Source: CAWEQW01 sp963811365
GTDB taxonomy: Bacteria; Actinomycetota; Actinomycetes; Propionibacteriales; Nocardioidaceae
DNA length: 64,000 bases
Assembly (NCBI GenBank): GCA_963811365.1
Contig: CAWEQW010000015.1
Coordinates: forward strand, 100,182-164,181
Direction of reading: 5' to 3'
Positions 30,001 to 45,000 of this stretch are shown here, piece after piece. The notes below the pieces were generated by a model, which saw only the letters and a list, made by a program, of their open reading frames with translations, was not told where the DNA came from and did not search any database. How positions within the stretch are numbered: the stretch's first letter is position 1; every line of letters starts with the position of its first letter. The position numbers and the translations under genes were made by a program.

Positions 30001-33000
30001 TGTGCCTCCTTGATCGCGTGCACACCCGAGGACGCGAGCCGCTGGGAGACGGCGGACTGGGTGATCCCCTCCGCCTGCGCCATCTCCTCCTGGGTGTGCC
30101 CGAGCAAGGTGTGTCGCAACAGTGTCCGCGACGACACCGACAGTCTGTCGACCATCTGGTCGCGGCACAGCAGGAAGGCGTTGACCGCCGCGGCGGCCGC
30201 CGGGTCGGCGGAGTCGGCGTACCAGGTGCGCAGGAAGCCCAGCCGCGGCCGGCCGGCCCGGGCCGCGACCTCGTCGATCGCGTCGCGGGCCGCCCACCAG
30301 GCGGGGCCGTCCTGGAGGCGCGGCCTGCGGTCGGGGTCGAAGACGTCGAGCGTCCCGTGGCCGATCCCGCACCGGCAGTCCACCGGCTCGGGAAGGTGCA
30401 GCCGGACGAGCAGCGCCGCGAGCAGCGCGGCGCCGTGGGTCGGGTAGACCGCCTGGAACTCGTCGCCGACCGTGGCGTCGAGCGGCTGGTCGGCGGCCAC
30501 CACGCGGTTGACCTCGGCGAGTGCCTCCACGAGGGCCTGCTGCGCGGCGGCCCGGTCGGGATGGCGACGCGACCCGACGAGGTCGCCGATGAGTGCATGA
30601 CCGGGCTGAGAGCTCACCGCATCATTAGACCATTGCTGATATCGGCCCGTCCATAAGGGGAGACCTGATGTTCGGCCGAATATCAGCCGCGCGGCCGCCG
30701 GGCCAGTTCGTTGACCGCCGCGTCGAACACACCGGGCAGCCGCTCCGCCAGGGGCACCAGCGCCGACCGGACCGGAGGCACCGACGACGCCCGCAGCAGC
30801 CCCTCGGTGATCCACCGGTAGCGCCGGGTCAGCCGGCGCCACGACCGCTCGTACGACGCGGGGTCGTCCGCGCGCACCGCAGCCACGGCCGCCTCGGCCT
30901 GCGCGAGACCGAGCGCGATGCCCTCCCCGGTCAGCGCGTCGACGTAGCCGCTGGCGTCACCGACGAGCAGCACCCGCCCGGCGACCCGGCGCAGCGAGCG
31001 CTGCCGGAGCGGCCCCGCGCCGCGCACCCGGGTGGTCGGCCCGGCCAGGTGCGAGCGCAGCGTCGGGAACGCCGCGAGCTGCTCGGGGTACGGCAACCGG
31101 CTCGACGTGAGCAGCGCGACGCCGACCAGCCCGGGGGCGACCGGGGTGACGTACGCCTCCGCGCCGCGCGCCCAGTGCACCTCGACGTACTCGCTCCACG
31201 GCGCCGTCTCGACGTGTGCGCGCAGCCCGAAGCGGCGCACGCGCCCGGACGGGCCGCGGCGTCCCGTGGGCCGCGCGTCCTCGAGCCCCAGCCTGCGCCG
31301 CAGCGGCGAGTGCAGCCCGTCGGCGGCCAGCAGGTAGCGCGCGGGCAGCCCGTCGACCCGGACGCCGGACCCGTCCTGCTCGACGTGCTCCGCGCACCGT
31401 GCGACGACGGGGATCCCGGCAGCGTCGACGGCGTGGCGCAGCGCCGCTGTGCAAGGTGGTCCGGCGCACCCCGCGGCCGGCGCCGTGCCGGAAGACGCCG
31501 TGGCGACCCGGCCGTCCGCGACGTACCGGATGCCGCGCAGCGCGACGCCGGCGGGCCGGACACCGAGGTCCTCGAGCGCAGCCACCGCGCCCGGCATCAG
31601 GCCCTCGCCGCAGGCCTTGTCGATCGGCCCCTCCCGCGGCTCGAGCACCACCGCGGACAGGCCGGCCCGGGCCGCGTACAGCGCCGCGGCCAGCCCGGCC
31701 GGCCCCCCACCGGCGACGACGAGGTCGGTCACGCGACCGGGGACAGCGTGCGCAGCGCGTCGTTCTCGACGCGGATCCGGACCCGCAGCAACGCCGCGTT
31801 CAGCAGCGTGAAGACCAGCGCCGTGACCCAGCAGGCGTGCACCAGGGGCAGCGCGAACCCCTCGACCACGACCGCGACGTAGTTGGGGTGCGGCAGCCAC
31901 CGGTAGGGCCCGCCGGTGACCGGCGACAGCCCGGGTACGACGATCACCCGGGTGTTCCACTGCCGGCCGAGGGTCGCGATGCACCACCAGCGCAGCCCCT
32001 GCGACGCCAGCACCAGCACCAGCATCACCCCGGCCAGCGCGACCGGGACGTCCGGCCGCCGCCACCACGCCTCGACGAGCGCCCCGACGAGCAGCCCGGT
32101 GTGCAGCACGACCATGACCGGGTAGTGGCCGGCGCCGTACTCCGCCCCGCCCCGGTCGAGGCTCCAGCGGGCGTTGCGCAGGGACACGACCAGCTCGGCG
32201 ACCCGCTCGACGCCCACGAGCAGCACGAGGGCCGTGAAGAACGCGAGACTGGTCATCCGCGCACCAGCACCATCTCGAGGCTGAACCCGGGCCCCATCGC
32301 CATCACGACGCCGAAGCTTCCCGGCTCGGGCGGCCGCTCGCGCAGGGTGTCCTCCAGCACGAACAGCACCGAGGCCGAGGAGAGGTTGCCGATGCGGTCC
32401 AGCGAGTCCCAGGTGACCTGGACGTCGTGCCGGGAGAGGCCGAGCGTCTCCTGGAGCGCGAGCAGCACCTTGGGACCGCCGGGATGACAGACCCACCAGT
32501 CGATGTCCTCGCGGGTCAGCCCGTGGTCTGCGAGGAAGCCGTCGACGTCGTCGCCGACGTGGTTCTCGACCAGCGTCGGGACCTCGGCGCCGAGGACGAT
32601 GCGCAGGCCGGTGGAGCCGACGTCCCACCCCATCGCGCGCTCGGTGTCCGGGTACATCCGGCTGCGGCTGCCCAGCACCGACGCCGACGACGTGCCGGCG
32701 AGCGGGTGCTCGTCGCCGACCGCCACCACCGCGGCCGCCCCGTCGCCGAACAGCCCACTGGCCACCAGGTTCGGCACCGAGACGTCCGAGCGCTGCACGG
32801 TGAGCGAGCAGAGCTCCACCGACAGCAGGACGGCCACCTCCGTGGGGTGGCCGACCAGGTAGTCGTGGACCCGCGCTATGCCGGCGGCGCCGGCGAGGCA
32901 TCCGAGCCCGACGAGCGGCATCCGCTTGACGTCGTACCGGAGGCCGAGCAGCGGAGCGACCCGGGCCTCCAGGGAGGGCACGGCGACGCCGGTGATCGTC

Positions 33001-36000
33001 GTGGAGACGAGCACGTCGACGTCGCGAGCCGTGAGCCCGGCAGCGTCGAGCGCGGCGCCGACCGCCTCGGCGCCCAGCCGAGGGGCCAGCTCGATGAAGT
33101 GGTCGTTCGCCTGGCCGAAGTCGGTGATGCCGGCGTACTCCTCGAGCGGCAGCGCGGTGTGCCGCGAGCTGACCCCGGCGTTCGCGTGGAACCGCTTCAG
33201 CAGGGCCCGGTCGACGCTCTCCGTGGCGATCAGGTCGGCGAAGGACTCGGTGACGACGTGCTGGTCGTACTTGTGGTCTGGCAGCGTGCCACGAACGGCG
33301 AGGACCTGCGACATTCTATGAGCGTAGTCGGCCCTCCCAGGAGCCTCGCCGCACGGCGGCCTCGGGCCGGTTCAGGGCGGGCAGCCGATCGGGCCCTCGG
33401 CTGCATAGTCTGTCGCCCATGCCTGCGACCCGAGTCCTGCCTACCGACGAGGCCGTCGACCTGATCCGCCTCGTCCGCGACCTCGCGCGCAACGAGCTCC
33501 TACCCCGAGCCGCGGACGCCGAGGCGCACGAGACCTTCCCCCGCGACGCCTTCCGCACCCTCGGCCGCGCCGGCCTCCTCGGCCTGCCGTACCCGGAGCA
33601 GTACGGCGGCGGTGGGCTGGACCACGAGGTGTACCTCCAGGTCGTCGAGGAGCTCGGCACCGTCTGGGCCACGATGGGCGTGGGGGTCAGCGTGCACGCG
33701 CTGTCCTGCTTCGGCCTCGCCACCCGCGGCACCGAGGAGCAGCGGCAGCGGTGGCTGCCCGACATGCTCGGCGGCGAGCTGCTCGGCGCCTACTGCCTCT
33801 CCGAGCCGCAGGCCGGCTCCGACCCGGGCGCGATGCGCGCGACCGCGCGCCGCGACGCGGACGGTTACCTGCTCAACGGCGTCAAGGCCTGGACCACCCA
33901 CGGCGGCGACGCCGACTTCTACAAGGTGATGGCCCGCACCTCCGGCGAGCCGGGCGACCGGCACGGCATCTCCTGCTTCCTGGTGCCCGCCGACGCCGAG
34001 GGCCTGATAGCCGACCCGCCCGAGCGGAAGATGGGGCTCACCGGCTCCACGACCGCGACGATGTGCTTCGAGGACGTCCGGGTCCCCGCGGACCGGCTGC
34101 TCGGCCAGGAGGGCGAGGGCCTCAAGATCGCGCTCGCCGGTCTCGACGCCGGCCGGCTCGGGATCGCCGCGGTGGCCTGCGGCCTGGCCCAGGCGGCCCT
34201 GGACGCTGCGGTCGGGTACGCGCGCGAGCGGGAGACGTTCGGCTCCGCGATCATCGACCACCAGGGCCTCGGGTTCGTGCTGGCCGACATGGCGGCCGCG
34301 GTGGAGTCGGCGCGCGCGACGTACCTCGCGGCCGCGCGCCTGAAGGACCTCGGCCGGCCGTACGGCCGCCAGGCCAGCATCGCCAAGCTGGTGTGCACCG
34401 ACAACGCCATGCGGGTCACCACGGACGCGGTGCAGGTGCTGGGCGGCTACGGCTACACCCGGGACTTTCCCGTCGAGCGCTACATGCGCGAGGCCAAGGT
34501 GATGCAGATCTTCGAGGGCACCAACCAGATCCAGCGCCTGGTCATCAACCGCTCGCTCGCCGCCGGCACCCCCGGCGAGCTGGTCACCGCCACCAAGGAG
34601 AACTGAATGCAGCTCGACAACACCGCCGCGATCGTCACCGGAGGCGCCTCGGGGCTCGGCGCGGCGACCGCCCGCGCCCTGGCCGAGCGCGGCGCCCGGG
34701 TCTACGCCCTCGACCTCGCCGCGAGCATCGCCACCGCGGCCGACGTCGAGCGGGTGACCTACGTCGAGACCGACGTGACCGAGCCCGGGGACGTGCGCAA
34801 CGCGCTGGCCGCCGTGTCCGGGCAGGAGGCGCCGCTGCGCACGGTCGTGAACTGCGCGGGGGTCGGCCCGTCGGCCCGGATCCTCGGCAAGAAGGGCGTC
34901 CACGACCTCGACCTGTACGCCGCCGTGGTCAAGGTCAACCTGGTCGGCACGTTCAACGTGCTGGCGCTCGCGGCCGAGCAGGTCGCCGCCACCGAGCCCG
35001 ACGACGGCGGTCAGCGGGGCGTCATCGTGAACACCGCCTCCATCGCGGCGTACGACGGACAGGTCGGCCAGGCGGCGTACTCCTCCTCGAAGGGCGGCAT
35101 CGTCGGCCTCACGCTGCCGGCCGCCCGCGACCTCGCTCAGTACGGCATCCGGGTGTGCACGATCGCGCCGGGCATCGTCGAGACGCCGATGCTGGCGACC
35201 GTGTCGGAGGAGTTCCGGGCCGGGCTGGCGGCCGGGGTGCCGTTCCCGCAGCGGCTCGCGCGGCCCGAGGAGTACGCCCAGCTGGCGCTGGCGATCATCG
35301 ACCACGACTACCTCAACGGCGAGGTGATCCGGATGGACGGCGCGCTGCGCATGGCGCCCCGCTGACCCGGTGCACGGCCGACCCGGTGCACGGCCGACCC
35401 GGTGCACGGCCGACCCGGTGCACGGCCGACCCGGCGCACGGCCGACCCGGTGCACGGCCGATCCGCGCCTCGGCCGGCGGCGACGTTCACGCCGCCGCCC
35501 CGGGGACCTGCCGGCCCGCCGACTAGCCCAGTGCCCGCCGCACCGCATCGTAGGCGAGCTGGCTGAACGCGACGATCCGCGCCTCGCGGACCGCCGTGAC
35601 CGCCTCGCGCAGCGACTCCACCGCGGCATCGGCCGCGTCGTCGAGCGGCCAGCCGTAGACGCCGGCGGAGACCAGCGGGAACGCCAGCACACCGGCGCCG
35701 AGCTCGTCGGCGACCCGGAGCGCCTGCAGGTAGCACGAGGTGAGCAGCCCCCGGTCACGCTGCCCGGCGGCGTACCTGGGGCCCACGACGTGGATCACCC
35801 ACCGCGCGGCGAGGTCGTGGCCATGGGTCCAGCCGGCCTGCCCCGTGGCCAGCCCGTGCGGGAACCGCGACACGCACTCCTCGAGCAGCGCGGGTCCGGC
35901 TGCCCGGTGGATCGCCCCGTCCACGCCGCCGCCGCCGCGCATCGCGCGGCCCGCGGCGTTGACCACCGCGTCGACGTCCTGCTCGGTGATGTCGCCCCGG

Positions 36001-39000
36001 ACGACCCGGACCTCCACCGGTCAGTCCCGGGACCGGCGCCGGAACGCCGACACGGCCAACGGGGCGAACACGACCGTGAACAGCGCCGACCAGGCGACGG
36101 TCATCAGCTCGGGATGGTGCAGCGGCCACGCGGCGGTCGGCAGCGCGTCGGGGCCGTTGCCCCACAGCTCGCGCAGAGACTGGGTCAGCGCCGAGACCGG
36201 GTTCCACTCCGCGAGCATCCGCAGCCACCCAGGCATCGTGGCGGTGGGCGCGAAGGTGTTGGCGACGAACGTCAGAGGGAACATCACCGTGAACATGAAG
36301 CCCTGCACGGACTCCACGGACCGCATGATCGAGCCGACCCAGATGCCGAGCCAGATCATCGCGAAGCCGAACAGCAGGAGCAGCGCGAAGCCGAGCACCC
36401 CACGGGCCACGTCGGTGTGGACCCGCCAGCCGATCAGCAGGCCGGTCAGGGCCATCACGCTGATGCCGATGCTGGCGTGGATCAGGCTCGAGATGCTCCG
36501 CCCGACCAGCACCGACGACCGCGAGATGGGCAGGGACTTGAGCCGGTCGACGATGCCCTTGTCGAGGTCCGCGGTCAGGCCGATGGCCACCACGAAGGAC
36601 GCGAACACGATGGTCTGCGCCATGATCCCGGGCACCAGGAACTGCCGGTAGTTCGTCCCGGGCACCGCGATGGAGCTGCCGAAGACGAAGGCGAACAGCA
36701 GCACGAACATCACCGGCTGGATCGTCACGTCGAGCAGCAGCTCGGGCATCCGCTTGATGTGGATCAGGTTGCGCCGCACGACGAGCATCGAGGAGCCGAG
36801 CAGCCCGGGCGGACGCAGCCGCGGGCGGGCGTCGGCGGGCGCGCCGGGAAGGGTCGAGGCGGGCAGGGCGGTCATCACAGGGCTCCTTCGCGGGCCGGGT
36901 CGCGGGGATGGTCGCGGGGGTTGTCGCCGGCCGGGTCGCGGGCCGGGTCGCCGGCGAGGTCGCGGGCCGGGTCGCCGGCCGCACCTGGCGAGGCGCCGAC
37001 AGCAGCCCGGGGGCTGTCCGCGGACCGGCCCCGGTGGGTCTCCTCCGGGCCGCCAGCAGGGCCGCCCCCGGCTCCGGCACCGGCTCCGGCCCCGGCCCCG
37101 GCTCCGGCCTCGGCTCCGGCCTCGGGCCCGTCCTCGGGTTCGTCCTCGGCACGGTGACCGGTGAGGTGCAGGAAGACATCGTCCAGGCTGGGTCGCTTCA
37201 GCCCGAGGTCGTCGACGACCACGCCCTCGGAGGCGAGCAGCGCGGCGATCCGGGTCATGTCCTCCAGGCCCGAGGCCTGCGCGGTCACCCGGCGCGCCGA
37301 CGGCTCCACGAACACCTCCGGGACGCAGCGTCGGGCGAGCGCCGCCGCCCGGTCGAGGTCGGCGGCCGCGGCGACCGTGAGGACCACGCTGGCCCGGCCG
37401 GCCTGGCTCTTGAGCTCGGTGGGGGTCCCCGAGGCGATCACCCGGCCCCTGTCGATCACGATGATGTCGTCGGCGAGCTGGTCGGCCTCCTCGAGGTACT
37501 GGGTGGTCAGCACCAAGGTCGTGCCGTCGCGGACCAGCTCGCGCAGCACGTCCCACAGATCGTTGCGGCTGCGCGGGTCGAGCCCGGTCGTCGGCTCGTC
37601 GAGGAACAGGACGGGCGGGGCCGCGATCAGGCTGACCGCGAGGTCGAGCCGGCGGCGCATCCCTCCCGAGTAGGTCTTCACGACCCGGCCCGCAGCCTCG
37701 GCGAGGCCGAACCGCTCGAGCAACGCGTCGCCGGCCGGCCTGACCGCCCGCTTGGGGAGTCCGGCGAGCCGGCCGATCAGCCCGAGGTTCTCCCGGGCGG
37801 TCAGCAGCTCGTCGACCGTCGCGGCCTGGCCGGTGAGGCCCATGCTCCGGCGGACCAGGTCGGGCTCGCGCACCACGTCGTGACCGGCCACCCGCCCGGT
37901 CCCGCTGGTCGGCAGGCTGAGCGTGGTGAGCATCCGCACGGTGGTGGTCTTGCCGGCCCCGTTGGGGCCGAGCAGGCCCAGGACGCTGCCGGGCGGGACC
38001 GAGAAGCTGACCCGGTCGACGGCGACGTTGTCACCGAAGCGCTTCACGAGGTCGACGGCCTCGACGGCCGGGGTGTTGGACATGCCGGTTACCTCATCAC
38101 AGAGCGCCGACGCTTTTCGCCGGGTTTTCGTTACCGACCTGTGGACGGCGCGTTACTCACCGCTGGGCGATCCGTACCAGGCCGAACCGTACAAAGAGGA
38201 TATGCTTCTGATTCCCCGCTCGATCGCCTGGGGCCTGGTGTTCGTCACACCGTTCTGGGTCACGCTGGCGGTGCTGGCCGCGCTGCGCCTGGCCGGCTGA
38301 CCTCATCCCAGCAGCCTGAGCACCGCGCGCTCCATCGCGGCCTGCCGCTCGTCGGGCGTGCTGAACCGCCGGCGGAGCACCGGTGCGATGGTCGCCCCGC
38401 CCTCCCACAGGTCCACCACCCGCGGGTCGACGTACGACGCCTTCGCGATCGCCGGGGTGTTCCCGAGGTAGTCCGCGACCTCCTTCATGGCCTCCCGCAC
38501 CGCACGCGCCCGTGCCGTCCTGGTCGTCGCGGTCGTCCGCTCGGCCAGGGCGGCCGCCGCGATCACCGTCGCGTGCCAGGTGCGGAAGTCCTTCGCGGTC
38601 ATCTCGGCGCCGGTGATGCTGCGCAGGTAGTCGTTGACCCGGGCGGCGTCCAGAGCCGACCAGCGACGCGCCGCCTTGTACGCCAGCAGTCGGTCGCCAC
38701 CGCCACGACGACGGCGCATCGTCTCCACGGCGGCCACCGACAGCGGGTCGTCGATCTCGATGCAGTGCTCGACCCCCGACTTGCCGATGAAGCAGAACGT
38801 GAGCACGTCACCGTGGCGCCGTACGTGCCGGCGCTCGAGGGTGGTCAGGCCGAAGCTGCCGTTCTCGTCGGCGTACGAGTCCGACCCGATCCGGAAGTAG
38901 CCCAGGTCGAGCAGGCGTACGGCGGTGGCTGCCGCGCGCTCCTCGGGCATCCCGTCGAGCGCGAGGTGCTCGAGCGCCGACGCGCGCACCTTCGGCAGCT

Positions 39001-42000
39001 TCCGCGCGACCTCCCGCACCCGCTCGAACTTCGCGGCGTCGCGCTGGACCCGCCATTGCGGGTGGTAGAGGTACTGCCTGCGGCCGGCCGCGTCGACGCC
39101 GACCGCCTGGATGTGCCCGTTGGGGCGCGGACAGATCCACACGTCCTTCCAGGCGGGCGGGATCACCAGGGCCTTGATCCGCGCGACGTGCTCCGGCGCG
39201 AGGCGGGCGCCGTGCTCGTCGAGGTACACGAAGCCCGAGCCGGCACGGCGCCGCGTCCAGCCCACCGAGCTGGGCGACACGGTGCGCAGTCGCGGCATGC
39301 CGCGTCGGTATCCCGTGGGGCCGGCCGCCAAACGCGCCGCCCCCTTCGCCGCCCCTTCGCCGAGCCGCGGGGTGCGCCGTACCTCGGGGGTGCGCCGCGC
39401 CGAGCCGTGGGGGTGCGCCGCGCCGAGCCGCGGGGTGCGCCGGCCCCGGGGGTGCGCCGTACCTCGGGGGTGCGCCGTACCTCGGGGGTGCGCCGCGCCG
39501 AGCCGCCGGGGCGCCGTACTTCCCACGATGAACCGGTACTCCCCACGAGGTGTACGTCGTGGGAGGGACAGGTTCACCTGCATACCATGGTGAACCTGGC
39601 GCAGGCGAGGCGAGGCGAGGCGAGGCGGCGGCTCAGTAGGCGCCGTCGGAGGCCAGCACGGCCTTCACGGTCTTCGCCATGATCACCAGGTCGCCGGCCA
39701 TCGACCAGTTGTCGACGTAGTACAGGTCGAGGCGCACGGACTCGTCCCAGCTCAGCTCGGAGCGTCCCGAGACCTGCCACAGACCGGTCATCCCCGGCCG
39801 CACGAGCAGCCGGCGTCCGACGTCGGCGGCGTAGGCGTCCACCTCGCGCGGCAGCGGCGGGCGCGGCCCGACCAGGCTCATGTCACCACGCAGCACGTTG
39901 AACAGCTGGGGCAGCTCGTCGAGGGAGAACTTCCGCAGGAAGCGACCGATCGGCGTGATCCGCGGGTCGTCCTTCACCTTGAACAGCAGGCCGTCGGAGT
40001 CGTTGAGGTGCGCGACGTCGGACAGGTTCTTCTCGGCGTCCACGCGCATCGACCGGAACTTGACCATGTCGAAGCGGGTCGAGAGCCGGCCGACCCGGGC
40101 CTGCCTGAAGAACACCGGCCCCCCGTCGTGGAGCCTCACCGCCGCCGCCAGCACCAGCATCAGCGGCGCGAGCAGCAGCAGCACGAACGACGCCACGGCC
40201 ACGTCGAAGATCCGCTTGGCCGGACCGCCGGCCTCGCCGTGCGCCGACTCCTCGAGGTGCAGGAGCGGCAGGCCGGCCACCGGGCGCATGTGGATGCGCG
40301 GCCCGGCGACGTCGGTCAGGCTGGGTACGACGACGAGCTCGATGTCGGACCCCTCGAGGTCCCACGCGATCCGCCGGAGGTCCGCGGAGGAGGCGTAGCC
40401 GCCCCGCGCGACGAGGACGGTGTCGGCGCCGAGCCGCTCACAGGCGACCCGGGCATCGGCGACCGAGCCGACGACGGGCACGTCGACCGTCTCCGGCCCC
40501 GCGACGAGGCCGTGCGGCACGCAGGCACCCACGACCTCGTAGCCGACGTACCGCTCCCGGCGCAGCACGCTGGTCACCTCGCTGACCCCCGACGGTCCGC
40601 CGACGGCGACGACGCGGTGGAGCAGGTGACCGTGGGCGCGCAGCCGGTGCACCACCTGGCGCAGCGCCCAGCGCTCGACGACGAGCAGCGGCGTCCCGAT
40701 CATGAAGGTCAGCAGCACGAAGGCGCGGGACAGCTCGAGGTGCACGACGTAGCAGAACATCCCGACGGTGCCGGCGCTGACCAGCGAGCCCATCAGCACC
40801 GACCGGAACTCCTCCGTGCCGGCGCCGAAGTTGCGGGTGGTGTAGGCGCCCTGCGCGACCAGGATCAGCATCCAGGTGAGCACCAGCCACGGGCCGGCCG
40901 TCACGTCCAGCCGCTCGGTCGCGCTGATCTGCGGCCACCACACCAGGTCGTAGACCAGGCGCATCCGCCACGCCAGCGCGACGGCGACGGAGACCACCAC
41001 GACGTCCGCGAACGCCGTGCCGACGAGCACCGAGCGCACCATCGCCCGAGTGCGCTTCCTGCTGACCACCTCGGCGTACTCGCCGAAGGCATCCCCCGTG
41101 ACCGCCACTGTGCTCCCCACCCGTGTGCCGGGCCTTCCGAGGACCGGAGGACCCGTTCATGCAGCGCGCCCCCCATGGTAAAGGACCGGGCCGACGGTGA
41201 GCAGGGACGATTGCGTCGCTTCTCGCATCTGTGCCGATCTCCGTCCCAGCTCGGCGCGACAACTCCGGGCCGCGACCCGGACCGGCCGGTAGGGGCGGCG
41301 GCAACCAGGCAGCGGCCGCTAGCCAGGCAGCGGCGGCAACCGGGCAGGGCTCAGCGCGGACCGGTGAGCGAGCGCAGGACCGGTCGCACGTCGACGAGGT
41401 AGACGATCGCGGCGATCGTGCCGGCGAGGTTGAGGATGCTGATCGGGTTCCAGATCAGCAGGTGCGCGAGCAGCGCGAGCCCGAGGATGATCAGCCAGGC
41501 CGGCTTGGTGAGCTTGTCGCCGGCCACGAAGGCGTCCGGCCGCCGCGACACCGCGTCGAGGAACGCCCACCCCTGCAGCACGAAGACGACCAGCGTGATG
41601 ACCGCCATGACGGCGTTCTGGACGGTGAAGACAGCGAGCACGGCGCCAGCCTAGCGCCGCGACGAGACGCAGCGAGGCCCCCGACACGGGGTCGGGGGCC
41701 TCGGACGCCGCGGGTGGGCGGCGTCACCTGCTGTCACTTGCCGGTCTTCTCCGCGGCGTCCGCGACGGCCTCGGTGGTGGCCTCGGCGGCCTTCTTGGCA
41801 GCGGTGCCGGTCGCCTTGGCCGACGAGGCCGTGGTGTCGGCCTGGCGCTTGGCCGCGGCGGCAGAGGACTTCGCCGTGCTCCTGGCCGACTTGCCCGCGT
41901 CCGAGGCGACCTTGGTCGTCTTCTTGGCGGTCTTCTTGGCCTGCGTCCTGGTGGTGCGGGCCTTCGCGGCCGTCGTCTTGGCAGCAGCCTCGGCGTGCTG

Positions 42001-45000
42001 GGTGGACTGCTGTCCGCGGATCTTGGCGACGAGGGTCTTGCCGCGCACGGCGAGCTCCTCGTAGGTCTCGCCGAGCTCGGAGACGGTCCCGTTCAGGTCG
42101 GAGACGACCTCGTTGAAGTACGCCTCGACCTTGCTCGGGACGGCCTTGGCCTCGCTCTGGAGCTCGTCCACCCGGGAGATGACGACGGTCCGGGCCTGCT
42201 CGCGCAGCGCCTTCGGCTCCATGTCGATCTTCGACACCCGGGACTGGACGTCGAGCTTGGCGAGCCGCTGCTGCACGTCGGCGGCAGTGGTGCGGGCGAA
42301 GTGGACCGCGAGGTCACCGGCGCCCACAGCGGCGTAGAACGGACGGGTGGCGTCGAGCTTGAACTGCTGGGTCTTGGCCATGATCAGTTCCCTTCTTCTG
42401 GGTGGTGTGATGCGTTGGCAGCCCGGAACGACGCGTACACGTCGAGCAGCGACTGCTTCTGTCTCTCGGTCAGGCCGGTGTCGGCGAGGACGGCCAGCTC
42501 GACCGACCTCACCTCGCCGTCGTCGGCGTTGAGGATGCCGGCCCGGACGTACAGGGTCTCCGCGGAGACCCGCAGAGCCTTGGCGAGCTGCTGCAGCACC
42601 TCGGCCGATGGCCGCCTCAGACCGCGTTCGATCTGGCTGAGGTAGGGGTTGGAGACGCCGGTCTGCTCCGCGAGCTGCCGCAGGGAGAGCTGCGCGGAGA
42701 GGCGCTGCTCCCTGAGGTAGTCGCCGAGGGTCCCGACGGTCTTTCCGACACTCAGCTTGGCCACGACTCCATAGTGCTAACTTTTGTTAGCAGAATCAAG
42801 TCCGGTCTAGGTGAGACAGCCCACAGAGGCTTTACAGGCAAGGAGGTTTGACGCCCAGGCCGTGCGGGCTACGGGCATGCACTGCCCGAGGGGACACCGG
42901 TCACGCCGGGGCCGTTGGCGCCCGGGGTGACCCGCAGCGAGACCGGATCGGTCTGGCCGCGGCCGCTCACCACCTCGTACGTCAGCGTGTGCGACTGTCC
43001 CGGCCGCAGGTCCACCGTCCGCAGCACGACCGGCCGGCCGTCGTGCGTCTCGGTGTCGAACGGCTGGTCCCGGTCGTCCACGCTCACGGTGCGCACGTAG
43101 CCACCCGTCGGCGCGTACAGCATCACGTTGGTGCGCGTCACGCCCCGCGGGATCCCCGGCACCTCGCCCCGGACGTACGCCGGCAGCCCGGCCGCGTCGG
43201 CCGGCGCGTGCGAGTGCATCGACACGGTGACGGTGAGGTACTGCCGGCTCGCCTGGCAGCGGCGCGCCTTCACCTTCGTGCTGTAGCCGAGGTAGTAGTC
43301 CATCTTGGCGGCCGTGGCGTCGTTGAGGTAGACGCCGATGTGCGGGGTGGGAGACGGGCCGGTGGCGAGCGCGCCGCTGAGCTCCGTCGGGGCGATGACG
43401 TGCTGCTCGCGCGGGTGCGTGGACCACAGCAGGATCCGCCGCTCGTCGGTCGCCCGGGTCAGCTCGCGCAGCACGTCGCGCGGGTCGCCCTGCCCGGCGG
43501 AGAACGCCGAGAAGACGTGCCGGGCCACGGAGGCGAAGTAGGCGTTCTGCTGCTGCGGGTCCGCGATGTGCAGGTACACCGAGCTGAGCAGCCGGCGCAC
43601 CGCGGTCCCGGCCGTGAGCGACGTACCGTCGGCCAGCCGGACCGGCCCGGTGCCGTTGAGCACGTAGGACAGCGCGACCGGGTCGACCGAGAGCACGCCG
43701 TCGACCTGCGGGTTGCCGTGCGCCTCCCACATCGCCTTGACGAGCGCCGCGCTGCGCGGGAAGTCGGGGGTGAAGTTCACGTCCTGCGGGAAGATCCCGA
43801 GCTTGGACGTGAACAGCGACCGCTCCTCGGCGGTCAGCCGGAGCGGCGGCGACGTGAAGCGGCCGATGGTGGCCGCGTCGCCCTGGCGGCCGATCGTGAC
43901 CCGGCCGTGGTCGGCCCGGATGGTCGCGAACGCCCCGGGGATGCCACCGGTCGCCCGGACCTCGGCGTTGTTCTGGAACAGCATCAGGTAGGTGCGCGGC
44001 CCGTCGGCGCCGAGCATCGACGGCAGCAGGCGTACGGCGCGCGAGGCGCGGTCCGACAGCGCCGCCGCGGCGCCGAGCTTGTTCTGCAGCATCTCGACGG
44101 GGGCGGCGATCTGCGGCGCCAGGCCGTCGGTCGAGATGTCCTGGGCGATCCGGGTCTCGCGCTGGAGCCGGGCGTTGGCGGCGGCGAGCGGAGCGGCCAC
44201 CTCGCTGAGCGGCCGCAGGTCGACCTGCCCGTGCGAGGGTTGCAGCGCGGAGGGGTCCAGTCGCCCGCTGGCCCGCACGACGGCCGGCAGCACGTCACGC
44301 GACAGGTCGTCGACGACGCCCGAGACGGTGCGAACGGCCGTCACGTTGGCGCCCACACCCGGGATCCTGCTGGTCAGCCACCAGCCGGGACCGTGGGTGT
44401 TGGCGCGCGCCGCCCGGGCGTGCTGCTGCGCGTCCGCCAGGGTGCGCCGGGCCCCCGTCACGTCGCCGGAGGAGAGCTGGGAGCCGAGGTGCTGGAAGTC
44501 GACCGCCGCGGACTCGAGCGCGTCGCGCGCCTTCAGCGCCTGGCGGCCGGTCCAGGCGACCAGGCACACGGCAACGACTCCGAGGAGCAGGAGGACCCAT
44601 CGGAGTCGAGGCGCGGTGTGTGATCTGCTCACCGGGTCGGCGCAGCCGCCTCCCCCGCGACGGGCAACCTCACTTCAAGACGGTGAGATAGGTGACGCCC
44701 GTGCTCGCCTGGAAGCAGTTCTGCTTCTGGTAGCGGGCGATCACCGTGTAGGTGTGTCCCGCCTTGAGGCCCGGCAGCGACTTGTTCAGGTGGCCGCCGT
44801 GGATCCGGAAGAACCGCGCCTTCGACGCGGAGACCTTGAGCATCAGCGTGCCGGTGGGCGTGCCGGCGCCGGAGCTGACGGTGACGTGCGCGACGACCTT
44901 CTGGCCGGCGCGCACGATGTTGCCCGGGGTCAGCCGGACCGACGTGGTCGTCGCGACCGCACCCTGGTAGCCGCAGGCCGCCAGCTCGATCTTCGGCGAG